From the NCBI RefSeq assembly GCF_008373765.1, contig NZ_VUJW01000007.1, forward strand, positions 2,501-54,639: 52,139 nt of DNA, read 5' to 3'. The position numbers and the translations under genes are program-made. Shown piece after piece: positions 28,050 through 34,879 of the stretch. Source of the stretch: Nocardioides antri. GTDB lineage: Bacteria > Actinomycetota > Actinomycetes > Propionibacteriales > Nocardioidaceae. A model generated the notes under the pieces. It did not search any database, was not told where the DNA came from, and was given only the letters and a program-made list of their open reading frames with translations. Numbering within the stretch: position 1 is the first letter of the stretch; every line of letters starts with the position of its first letter.

Positions 28050-28307
28050 TCAGCGGCCGGGCTCGGTCCACACCCGCAGCCCGGCCACCCGGTGCTCGCC
28101 GACGGCCATCCCGAGGGCGACGAACCAGCCCACCACGGTCCAGCCGGTGAAGAGGTTGACGGCCCCGATCAGCGGGGCGTTCGACTTGCCACGGGTCGTC
28201 GCGATCGCCCACGGCAGGAGATAACCGCAGGTGAAGAAGGTCGCCATCCACGACACCAGGGCCTGGCGGGCACGGTCCTGCTTGTCGGTCACGATCTCCA
28301 GGTACAT
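28050..28307 (-). CDS. Superinfection-immunity-like membrane protein
   Basis: The 85-residue protein has two predicted membrane helices (about residues 18-38 and 49-68) and the family pattern LPWAIATTRGKSN followed by NLFTGWTVVGWFVAL. That pattern is typical of the superinfection immunity (T4 Imm-like) family of small bacterial membrane proteins. T4 Imm blocks DNA entry of other phages. The role of chromosomal homologues is unknown. The ATG lies 6 nt from a TAGGGT hexamer, indicating a leaderless mRNA. It converges on the secreted-protein gene with a 6-bp gap. Confidence 0.82.
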   Translation of the reverse strand: MYLEIVTDKQDRARQALVSWMATFFTCGYLLPWAIATTRGKSNAPLIGAVNLFTGWTVVGWFVALGMAVGEHRVAGLRVWTEPGR

Positions 28308-28342
28308 GCGCGCACCCTAGTGGCTCGCGATCGGTGAGAGAC

Positions 28343-28371
28343 CTCTCATCGATGACTCATAGGTGCCTCAC
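28343..28371 (+). promoter_or_regulatory. Three CTCTCAT-like heptamers at 11-bp pitch
   Basis: CTCTCAT at 28343, GACTCAT at 28354 and GCCTCAC at 28365 follow each other at exactly 11 bp. The last ends 58 bp before the exported acidic protein start at 28430. The first heptamer also forms an inverted repeat with GTGAGAG at 28334. The pattern matches OmpR/PhoP-family tandem sites and resembles the site at 32641-32658. Confidence 0.6.
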
Positions 28372-28429
28372 CGGTGCTCGGTTTGCTCTTCGTCATCAAC
28401 CGATGACAACCGAAGGAAGGGCGAACACG

Positions 28430-28798
28430 ATGAAGACCAATCCGCTCCGGATCATGACGCTCGGCATCGCTGGCCTGGTGGCCACGGGCCTGATGGCGTT
28501 CCAGCAGAGCGCCTCCGCCGGCACCGACCAGTCCGTCCTCAAGCGGGACGAGGACACCCCGGACGTCGTGCTCGTGAACGACGACGATGACGACGACACC
28601 AACGCCCGTGACACCCACTCCGCGAACTCGCGGTCGGGCAACAGCGGCGACGCCTCGCGCACCGGTGCCGGCAGCGGCCGGGACGACAGCCGCAGCGGCC
28701 GCCGGGTGAAGGACTGGACCGGCGACAACACCAACACCCGCAAGCGCGACTGGTCGCAGAACCGGACCAACGACCGTTCGCGGCACAACACCCGGTGA
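28430..28798 (+). CDS. Small exported protein with a six-aspartate run
   Basis: The 122-residue protein has a signal-peptide-like N-terminus (hydrophobic stretch IMTLGIAGLVATGLMAF, possible cleavage after SASA at about 30). The mature part is entirely hydrophilic. It starts with an acidic segment ending in DDDDDD and continues with a Ser/Asn/Arg-rich disordered tail that is net basic. There is no cysteine. The ATG at 28430 has AAGGAAGG 9 nt upstream. It is followed after 4 bp by a Ser/Thr kinase gene, so the two form an operon. Its layout resembles the aspartate-rich protein at 32067-32606. Function is unknown; cation binding is a guess from the Asp run. Confidence 0.78.
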   Translation: MKTNPLRIMTLGIAGLVATGLMAFQQSASAGTDQSVLKRDEDTPDVVLVNDDDDDDTNARDTHSANSRSGNSGDASRTGAGSGRDDSRSGRRVKDWTGDNTNTRKRDWSQNRTNDRSRHNTR

Positions 28799-28802
28799 CG
28801 CC

Positions 28803-29708
28803 GTGACCCCCACCGTCACCGCGCCGGCCGAGAGCTGGCACCTGGGGGAAGGTGACCCGATCACCCCCGAGCTGACCGCGCTGCGGCTGCTCGGGGGTGG
28901 CTCGGCGTACGAGGCCTTCCTCGCGTTCGACGAGATCACCTACGGCCCGGTCGTGGTCAAGGTGGTGCGGCCGAACGAGGTCGACGACCCCGAGACCCTG
29001 CACGGTCTCGAGCGGGAGGCGAGGGCGCTCGACATCGCCCACCATCCGGTGGTGGTCCGCGGGCTGCGGTACGACGTCGGCGGGCCCCGCCCCCACCTCG
29101 TGCTCGAGCACGTCGAGGGTCCGCGCCTGTCCACGCTGGTACGGCGCTACGGCCGGCTGTCGGAGCAGCAGTACCTGCCGCTCGCCGTCGACATCGCCTC
29201 CGCGCTGCACTATTTCCGGTACGCCGACGTCTGCCACCTCGACATCAAGCCGAGCAACCTGATCATGGGCTCGCCCGCGCGGCTGATCGACCTCTCGGTC
29301 GCCCGGTCGTCGGCGAGCGCCGCCGAGATCACGGGCTTGATCGGCACCGACGCCTATCTGGCGCCCGAGCAGGCCGCGCCGGGTGCGGGCGGGGACGTCC
29401 CGGGCTTCGCGAGCGACGTCTGGGGCCTCGGCGCGACCCTGTTCCACGCGATCGCGGGGGAGCGGCCGTTCCGCTCGGGCGACCCGGACGCCACCACACC
29501 GCCCGAGCGGCATCCCCAGGTCGTGGAGCCCCCCGGCCCCCTGCCGGCAGGTGTTGCGCCGGAGGTCGTCGAGGTCGTCCACGCCGCCCTCGCGCCCCGG
29601 CCCGCCGACCGGCCGCTCCCGCACGAGATCGCCGAGGCGCTCGCGCCCGTGCTCGCGCGCCAGCCGAAGGCGAAGCTCACGTTCAAGGTGAACGCCCGGC
29701 CGGTGTGA
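28803..29708 (+). CDS. Serine/threonine protein kinase, soluble, with altered HRD and DFG motifs
   Basis: The 301-residue protein is a bare kinase domain without membrane or PASTA segments. The glycine loop is LLGGGSAYEAF, the ATP lysine Lys53 lies in VVVKVV, Glu70 in LEREARAL is the helix-C partner, the catalytic loop is HLDIKPSN (Asp147, Lys149, Asn152), the Mg-binding motif is IDLS in place of DFG (Asp163 kept), and YLAPEQ stands for APE. All key catalytic residues remain, so activity is plausible despite the HLD and DLS changes. The GTG start is 4 bp after the exported acidic-protein gene. The substrate is unknown. Confidence 0.88.
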   Translation: MTPTVTAPAESWHLGEGDPITPELTALRLLGGGSAYEAFLAFDEITYGPVVVKVVRPNEVDDPETLHGLEREARALDIAHHPVVVRGLRYDVGGPRPHLVLEHVEGPRLSTLVRRYGRLSEQQYLPLAVDIASALHYFRYADVCHLDIKPSNLIMGSPARLIDLSVARSSASAAEITGLIGTDAYLAPEQAAPGAGGDVPGFASDVWGLGATLFHAIAGERPFRSGDPDATTPPERHPQVVEPPGPLPAGVAPEVVEVVHAALAPRPADRPLPHEIAEALAPVLARQPKAKLTFKVNARPV

Positions 29709-29710
29709 CA

Positions 29711-29792
29711 TGGAGAACTGCGCATCTGCACCCGAGTCCGGACCGGGCGAGCCCCTCCGGGCCGGGCAGCGGTGCAGATGCGCGGTTGTCCA
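29711..29792. repeat. Long imperfect inverted repeat between convergent genes
   Basis: Arms at 29711-29732 and 29771-29792 are complementary at 20 of 22 positions, with a 38-nt G/C-rich interval. The inner 17 nt (AACTGCGCATCTGCACC on the left) differ from the right arm by one base. It sits just after the kinase gene and before the response-regulator end, where a bidirectional terminator would be expected. It lacks T-runs, and the long interval makes a mobile REP-like element equally possible. The rest of the region up to 29945 shows no gene that I can support. Confidence 0.7.
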
Positions 29793-29945
29793 CCGCGTCA
29801 TCAGGCGCGACCGGGGAAGTGCGGCCGCCAGTCGGGCGACGCGCGCCACGGCGTGCCCGGCATGCGGCGCTCGAGCAGCCGGCGGTGGATCTTCGCAACC
29901 GCCGGGCCGGGCGTTCGGCAGGTCCCCCTGCTGGTGCGATCCGCC

Positions 29946-30617
29946 TCAGCCGTTGAAGCGGTAGCCCATGCCCCGGACGGTCGTGATCGTGTCGGCGCCG
30001 AACTTCTTGCGCAGGTAGCCGACATAGACGTCGACCACGTTGGAGCCGGGGTCGAAGTCGAACCCCCACACATGGTCGAGCAGCTGCTCACGGGAGAGCA
30101 CCTGCCCGTGGTTGATCATGAAGACCTCGGCCAGTGCGAACTCCCTCGCCGACAGGTCGACCTCGTCGCCACCGACCGTGGCTCTCCGGGTGCGCAGGTC
30201 GAGCCGCACCCCACCGACCTCGACGGCGGACAGGGAGCCTTCGGCGTCGGTGGCGTGGACCTGCCGCAACCGCAGCCGGACCCTGGCGAGCAGCTCGGCG
30301 AACCGGAACGGCTTGGGCATGTAGTCGTCGGCGCCGCCCTCCAGCGCGGTCACCGTGTCGGTCACCGAGTCGCGCGCCGTCAGCACGATCACCGGCATCC
30401 GCGATCCCTGGGATCGGAGCTGGTCGAGGACGTCGAAACCGTCGAGATTCGGCAAGCCGATGTCGAGCACCATCAGGTCGAACTCGCCGCTCAGCGCATG
30501 GTCGAGCCCCTCGCGACCATCGGCGCAGACCGTGGTCTGGAAGCCGTCGGCCCGCAGGCCCTTGGAGACGAACGAGGCGATCTTGACCTCGTCCTCGACG
30601 ATCAGGATGCGGGCCAC
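29946..30617 (-). CDS. OmpR/PhoP-family response regulator
   Basis: The 223-residue protein has a receiver domain (residues 1-115) with acidic pair VEDE, phospho-acceptor Asp52 in VLDIGLP, Thr80 in VLTARD and Lys102 in MPKPF. An OmpR-type winged helix follows, ending VRGMGYRFNG. It is a DNA-binding activator or repressor controlled by the adjacent histidine kinase. The GTG at 30617 has an AGGAGA site and overlaps the kinase stop by 16 bp. Upstream in-frame codons belong to the kinase gene in another frame. Its likely targets carry CTCTCAC-like heptamers at 11-bp pitch. Confidence 0.94.
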   Translation of the reverse strand: MARILIVEDEVKIASFVSKGLRADGFQTTVCADGREGLDHALSGEFDLMVLDIGLPNLDGFDVLDQLRSQGSRMPVIVLTARDSVTDTVTALEGGADDYMPKPFRFAELLARVRLRLRQVHATDAEGSLSAVEVGGVRLDLRTRRATVGGDEVDLSAREFALAEVFMINHGQVLSREQLLDHVWGFDFDPGSNVVDVYVGYLRKKFGADTITTVRGMGYRFNG

Positions 30618-32086
30618 GACTGGGTCTCCTCGGGTCGGTTCTGGCGGAGCGGGAGGCTGAGCACGAACCGCGCCCCGCCGCACGGCGCGTCCTCGACGTG
30701 CGCCGTTCCGCCGTGACCGGCCGCGATCGCACGCACGATGGACAAGCCCAGGCCGAAGCCCTCGTCGTTCTCGCGGACCGCCCCCCGTCCGAAGCGTTCG
30801 AAGATCAGCTCGCGGTCACCCGGCGGCACGCCGGGTCCGGAGTCTCTGACCCAGATCGTCACGTGCCCGGCCGAGAGAGCGGCGCCGATGGCGATCTCGT
30901 CGCCGTCCCGGGTGTGCTTGACCGCGTTGTCAGCGAGCTGCAACACGGCCTGGGTGATCCGCTGCCGGTCCATGTCGACCCGGACGGCGGGAGCACCGTC
31001 GTGCCGCCAGTCCCTGTCGCCGAGCCCGCGGGCCTTCGCGACCAGGTCCTCGGTGAGCTCGTCGAGGTCGACCCGCTCGATCCGCAGGAAGTCCGGGCGG
31101 TCGCTCTTCGCCAGGAGGATGAGGTCGCGGGTGAGCCGGGTCATCCGGTCCACCTCGTCCAACAGCAGCTTGCGGGTCGACTCGACCTCGTCCGGGCTCG
31201 CAGGGTCGAGCAGCTCGAGGTGGCCGCTCAGCACGGTCAACGGCGTGCGCAGCTCGTGGCCGGCATCGTCGAGGAACCTCTTCTGGGAGCTGAACGCCGA
31301 CTCCAACCGCTCCAACATGCCGTTGACCGTACGGGTGAGAGCGGTGATGTCGTCGTGGCCCTTGACCGGCAGGCGCTTCGAGAGGTCGGTGGCGCCGATC
31401 CGCTCGGCGGTGGCGCGCAGGGTCCGCAGCGGTGACAGCAGCCGCCCCGACTGCCACCAGCCGATGACCAGGACGAGCAGCAACGACAGGAACGCGACGA
31501 TCGCGTAGGTGACCATCGTCTCGTGGAGCAGTGCGTCCCGCTCCGAGAGCTCCTGGACCACGACCAGGGCGCCGACCCGGTCGTCGCCCTCGAACTGCAC
31601 CGACTGCACGGCGATGAGGACCTCGCCGTCGCTCGGGCTCCGCCACAAGCGGTTTCCGTTCTCAGGGGTCAGCTCCTCGACGATCCTGTCGAAGTCGGGA
31701 TCACCCAGGTAGCGGTCGTCGCCGGGGTCCTGTCCCGGGAGGGCCTCACCGTCGTACCACGCGAGGAACGCCTCGGACGGACTGGGGACGTTGCGCTCCA
31801 GGAAGATCTGCAGCAGGGGGACGACACCTTCGAACTGCTCACCCGTGCGCGGGTCGACGCCGTTCTCCTGGAACCGGATGAACTCCTCGATCTCCTGGTT
31901 GACCTCGTTCATCGCCTGCTCGCGGTTGCGGTCGTACTCGATCACGTACACGATCGCGCCGGAGCCGGTGAGGGCGAGGGCCACGAGCAACGCCATGGCC
32001 AGCGTGATCCGGGTGCGCACGGAAACGCCCGGCCGCTGCGGCCGGGCTGCGGTGCGAGGTCGGGCGTCAGTCGTCGTCTTCCCCAC
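30602..32086 (-). CDS. Sensor histidine kinase
   Basis: The 494-residue protein (from a GTG at 32086) has a first membrane helix at about 27-48, an extracytoplasmic domain of about 140 residues, a second helix at about 192-211 and a HAMP linker. The dimerisation box FLDDAGHELRTPLTVLSG holds His277. The HATPase domain has an N-box with LQLADNAVKH, a G1 box with DSGPGVPPG, and a later FGLGLSIV. It phosphorylates the overlapping response regulator. The start is uncertain: 32086 overlaps the aspartate-rich gene by 20 bp, while GTG 32020 would begin at VRTRITL. The open frame beyond 32086 is a Thr/Arg-rich shadow of aspartate codons. Confidence 0.92.
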   Translation of the reverse strand: MGKTTTDARPRTAARPQRPGVSVRTRITLAMALLVALALTGSGAIVYVIEYDRNREQAMNEVNQEIEEFIRFQENGVDPRTGEQFEGVVPLLQIFLERNVPSPSEAFLAWYDGEALPGQDPGDDRYLGDPDFDRIVEELTPENGNRLWRSPSDGEVLIAVQSVQFEGDDRVGALVVVQELSERDALLHETMVTYAIVAFLSLLLVLVIGWWQSGRLLSPLRTLRATAERIGATDLSKRLPVKGHDDITALTRTVNGMLERLESAFSSQKRFLDDAGHELRTPLTVLSGHLELLDPASPDEVESTRKLLLDEVDRMTRLTRDLILLAKSDRPDFLRIERVDLDELTEDLVAKARGLGDRDWRHDGAPAVRVDMDRQRITQAVLQLADNAVKHTRDGDEIAIGAALSAGHVTIWVRDSGPGVPPGDRELIFERFGRGAVRENDEGFGLGLSIVRAIAAGHGGTAHVEDAPCGGARFVLSLPLRQNRPEETQSWPAS

Positions 32087-32606
32087 TGTCCTCGTCGTCC
32101 GTGTCGCCGGTGTCGTCACCGCCAGCGCCGGTGTTGGTGTCATCATCCCGCTCGTCGGAGTCGTCCGCATCCCCACCACCTCGGGGTGGGCGGCGGTTGC
32201 CGTCGTCCGTGTCGTCGTCGGGCTGCGGTGGCGCCGCGTCACGGGTGTCGTCGTCATGGTCGGGCGGCGCGCCGTCGTCAGTCCCGTCTGCACGGCCGGC
32301 GTCCGTCTCATCGTCTCCGTCTTCCGTCCCGTCGTCCCCGTCGTCCGTGCCGTCGTCCCCGTCGTCCGTCTCGTCATCGTCGACCTCGCCCACGTCATCG
32401 GCGTCGTCGGACCCCGGCTTCCGGCCGGGGTCCCGCTCGCCACCGGGGTCGGGGGGCACCGGGTCGGTCGGAGTCGAGTCGTCCTGGATGATGATCCGCT
32501 CGCGCGTCGGCGACGTGTCGGAGGCCGCTACGAGCGACCCGGCGACGAAGCCGGCGAGCGGCAGGGCAACGCCGAGCGCGATCAGGATCTTCAGGACCGT
32601 GCTCAT
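32067..32606 (-). CDS. Exported aspartate-rich low-complexity protein
   Basis: The 179-residue protein has one hydrophobic N-terminal segment (ILIALGVALPLAGFVAGSLV, about residues 7-26) that could be a signal peptide or anchor. After that, about 130 residues are dominated by Asp with Gly, Thr, Glu and Pro in loose repeats such as DDGDDGTDDGDDGTEDGDDE. The charge is extreme. Such sequences bind Ca2+ or other cations, but this is unproven here. The ATG at 32606 follows a GGGGAGC motif. It is the first gene of an operon with the histidine kinase and response regulator. Its promoter has two CTCTCAC heptamers at 11-bp pitch. Confidence 0.82.
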   Translation of the reverse strand: MSTVLKILIALGVALPLAGFVAGSLVAASDTSPTRERIIIQDDSTPTDPVPPDPGGERDPGRKPGSDDADDVGEVDDDETDDGDDGTDDGDDGTEDGDDETDAGRADGTDDGAPPDHDDDTRDAAPPQPDDDTDDGNRRPPRGGGDADDSDERDDDTNTGAGGDDTGDTDDEDSGEDDD

Positions 32607-32640
32607 GGCGGCGATGCTCCCCGGCCTCCGTGGCACAGCG

Positions 32641-32658
32641 GTGAGAGGCACGTGAGAG
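32641..32658 (-). promoter_or_regulatory. CTCTCAC-N4-CTCTCAC response-regulator site
   Basis: On the minus strand CTCTCAC occurs twice at 11-bp pitch (plus-strand GTGAGAG at 32641 and 32652), 35 bp upstream of the aspartate-rich protein start. The 7-4-7 layout is that of PhoP/OmpR-family boxes. The same half-site type precedes the second exported acidic protein at 28430. Confidence 0.65.
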
Positions 32659-32750
32659 GACTCTTACCCAGCGGCGTCCGGCAACCTCCGGGCAACGTCG
32701 CCCGGCCTAGAGTGGCCGACGTCACCACCTCACCGCAGCCGGAGGGACCG

Positions 32751-34301
32751 ATGTTCGTACCGTTCAGCGTCCGTGACTTTCTCGACCGTGCCGTCACCGT
32801 GTACGGCGACCGGGTCGGTGTCGTCGACGAGCCGATGCAGCCGGCGCCGAGCCTGGGGGAGCTCACCTATGCCCAGGTCGGGGACCTCGCGCGGCGGCAG
32901 GCGGCTCGACTCGACCAGCTCGGCATCGCGCCGGGGGAGCGGGTCGCCATCGTCAGCCACAACAGCAGCCGGCTGCTGACCTCGTTCTTCGGGGTCTCGG
33001 GCTGGGGCCGGATCCTGGTGCCGGTGAACTTCCGGCTGCGGCCGGACGAGGTGCAGTACATCGTCGAGCAGTCCGGCTCGCGGGTCCTCTACGTCGACCC
33101 GGAGCTGGAGGAGTCGCTGAAGGGCGTCGACTGCGAGCACAAGTTCGTGCTCGGCACGGACAACGACCTCTACGCGGAGCCGGGCGTCGAGCCGGCGCCG
33201 TGGGAGCACGACGAGAGCGCGACCGCGACGATCAACTACACCTCCGGCACGACCGCGCGGCCGAAGGGCGTCCAGATCACGCACCGCAACATCTGGACCA
33301 ACGCGATCACGTTCGGGCTGCACGCGGGCATCAGCGACCGTGACGTCTACATGCACACGCTGCCGATGTTCCACGCCAACGGCTGGGGCATGCCGTTCGC
33401 GATGACCGGCGTCGGCGCGCGGCACATCGTGCTGCGGAAGGTCGACGGCGCCGAGATCCTGCGCCGGGTCCGCGACCACGGCGTGACCGTCATGTGCGCC
33501 GCGCCGGCGGTCGCCGCAGCGGTGCTCGACGCCCTGCCCGACTGGGAGGGCGAGGTACCCGGCCGGGACCGGGTCCGGATCATCATGGCCGGCGCCCCGC
33601 CGCCGACGAAGACGGTCGCCCGGGTGGAGCAGGAGCTCGGGTGGGAGTTCATCCAGATCTACGGGCTCACCGAGACCTCGCCGCTGCTGACGATCAACCG
33701 CCGCCGCGCCGAGTGGGACGACCTGTCGCCGGAGGAGCGCGCGCAGAAGCTGACCCGCGCCGGCGCGCCCGCGATCGGCGTCACCCTCAGGATCGACGAG
33801 TCCGAGGAGGGCTCCGGCGAGGTGCTCGCCCGTTCCAACGTGGTGCTCGAGGGCTACTGGGAGAAGCCGGAGGAGACGGCGGCGGCGCTCGAGGACGGCT
33901 GGTTCCACACCGGTGACGGCGGGATCATCGGCGACGACGGCTACCTCACCATCGCCGACCGGAAGAAGGACGTCATCATCACTGGCGGCGAGAACGTGTC
34001 GTCGATCGAGGTCGAGGACACGCTCTTCTCCCACCCTGCGGTCGCCGAGGTCGCCGTCATCGGCGTGCCGAGCGACAAGTGGGGCGAGACGATCAAGGCG
34101 CTCGTCGTCCTCGCTCCCGGGCACGAGGCCGAGGGCATGGAGACGGAGCTGATCCAGTGGTGCAAGGAGCGGCTGGCGGGCTACAAGGCGCCGACGTCGG
34201 TGGAGTTCCGCACCGAGCTCGCCCGCACCGCGACCGGGAAGCTGCAGAAGTTCAAGCTGCGCGCGCCGTACTGGGAAGGCCGCGACCGGCAGGTCAACTG
34301 A
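32751..34301 (+). CDS. Acyl-CoA synthetase (long-chain fatty-acid-CoA ligase type)
   Basis: The 516-residue enzyme has the AMP-binding motif INYTSGTTARPKGVQ, the IYGLTETSP motif, a WFHTGDGG hinge motif, the DRKKDVIITGGENVSS linker and the C-terminal TATGKLQKF lysine. It makes acyl-CoA from a fatty or similar acid with ATP. Unlike the enzyme at 17490, it lacks the long basic N-terminus. The ATG at 32751 is preceded by GGAGGGACC, which decides the start within a very long open frame. A TAGAGT hexamer lies about 40 bp upstream. The gene diverges from the histidine-kinase operon; functional linkage is not evident. Confidence 0.93.
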   Translation: MFVPFSVRDFLDRAVTVYGDRVGVVDEPMQPAPSLGELTYAQVGDLARRQAARLDQLGIAPGERVAIVSHNSSRLLTSFFGVSGWGRILVPVNFRLRPDEVQYIVEQSGSRVLYVDPELEESLKGVDCEHKFVLGTDNDLYAEPGVEPAPWEHDESATATINYTSGTTARPKGVQITHRNIWTNAITFGLHAGISDRDVYMHTLPMFHANGWGMPFAMTGVGARHIVLRKVDGAEILRRVRDHGVTVMCAAPAVAAAVLDALPDWEGEVPGRDRVRIIMAGAPPPTKTVARVEQELGWEFIQIYGLTETSPLLTINRRRAEWDDLSPEERAQKLTRAGAPAIGVTLRIDESEEGSGEVLARSNVVLEGYWEKPEETAAALEDGWFHTGDGGIIGDDGYLTIADRKKDVIITGGENVSSIEVEDTLFSHPAVAEVAVIGVPSDKWGETIKALVVLAPGHEAEGMETELIQWCKERLAGYKAPTSVEFRTELARTATGKLQKFKLRAPYWEGRDRQVN

Positions 34302-34326
34302 GCTTGCCCGAGCGCCGACGGCGGCT

Positions 34327-34710
34327 TCAGTTGTGCTCCACCGGCCAGCCGGCGGCCCGGAAAGCCGCCGCGACCTGGTCGGTCCACGCGACGGAGGCCT
34401 CGTCGCGGCCGGCGACGAGGGTGACCCGGGTGGGCACCTCCGGCGGCGTGGGTACGGCGAGCGGCTGGCCGCTCACCGGGTCGATCTCGCCGTGGGCGTC
34501 CAGGCAGGCCACGTGCGCGATCTCGAGGCCGAGGCGGCGCTGGTGGATCGCCAGGCTCAGGACGGCGACGCCGGAGCTGCCGTGACCCTCGAGGTCGAGG
34601 GGGCCGGCGGACGCCACCCGGGCGTCGCCGACCGCGGTCAGCAGCTGCTCGCGGGTCAGCCCGTCGACCAGCACGAGCGGCCGAGGGATGGGCTGCGTTT
34701 CGGACGACAC
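34327..34710 (-). CDS. Hypothetical protein divergent to the cobalamin genes
   Basis: The predicted 127-residue soluble protein starts with a GTG at 34710 that lies 7 nt after a TACGGT hexamer, a leaderless arrangement seen elsewhere in the window. It contains a central segment SAGPLDLEGHGSSGVAVLSL and a C-terminal DQVAAAFRAAGWPVEHN. It has two histidine-bearing patches but no recognisable motif, signal or membrane helix. It converges on the acyl-CoA synthetase with 25 bp between the stops. It faces cobN across the riboswitch region, so a B12- or cobalt-related role is possible but unsupported by sequence. Confidence 0.65.
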   Translation of the reverse strand: MSSETQPIPRPLVLVDGLTREQLLTAVGDARVASAGPLDLEGHGSSGVAVLSLAIHQRRLGLEIAHVACLDAHGEIDPVSGQPLAVPTPPEVPTRVTLVAGRDEASVAWTDQVAAAFRAAGWPVEHN

Positions 34711-34727
34711 GGCCCTAACCGTAGGGT

Positions 34728-34850
34728 CTGCAGCACAGGTCCCGTGGAGCAGGAACCCGGTGTGAGTCCGGGGCGGTTCCGCCACTGTGATCCCGCTGCG
34801 CCGCTCGGTGCAGGGGGACAGCCAGACACTGGCCACGGGGCAGCCGACCG
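34728..34850 (+). promoter_or_regulatory. Cobalamin (AdoCbl-type) riboswitch
   Basis: The leader of cobN shows the conserved order of a B12 riboswitch. A GGAACCCGGTGTGAGTCCGG segment comes first, then the GCCACTGT box at about 34781, and then the B12 box AGCCAGACACTGGCC at about 34821. The cobN ribosome-binding site GGAGGA follows at about 34871. Cobalamin binding would mask translation or stop transcription of the cob genes. The limits are approximate. Confidence 0.9.
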
Positions 34851-34879
34851 ATGAGGGGCGCGAACCCCGAGGAGGACCC

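Noticed and set aside
19778-28307. Genomic island inserted at tRNA-Val
   Set aside because: There is no integrase and no direct repeat of the tRNA 3' end that I could see, and a housekeeping gene (ackA) follows the tRNA directly.
29801-29945. Possible gene remnant on the minus strand (frame containing KIHRRLLERRMPGTPW)
   Set aside because: It has no start codon or ribosome-binding site and no recognised homology; it could be chance coding-like composition.
32087-32443. N-terminal extension of the histidine kinase
   Set aside because: The extension is Thr/Arg-rich because it reads the Asp codons of the overlapping acidic-protein gene out of frame; a kinase start at or after 32086 is far more likely.
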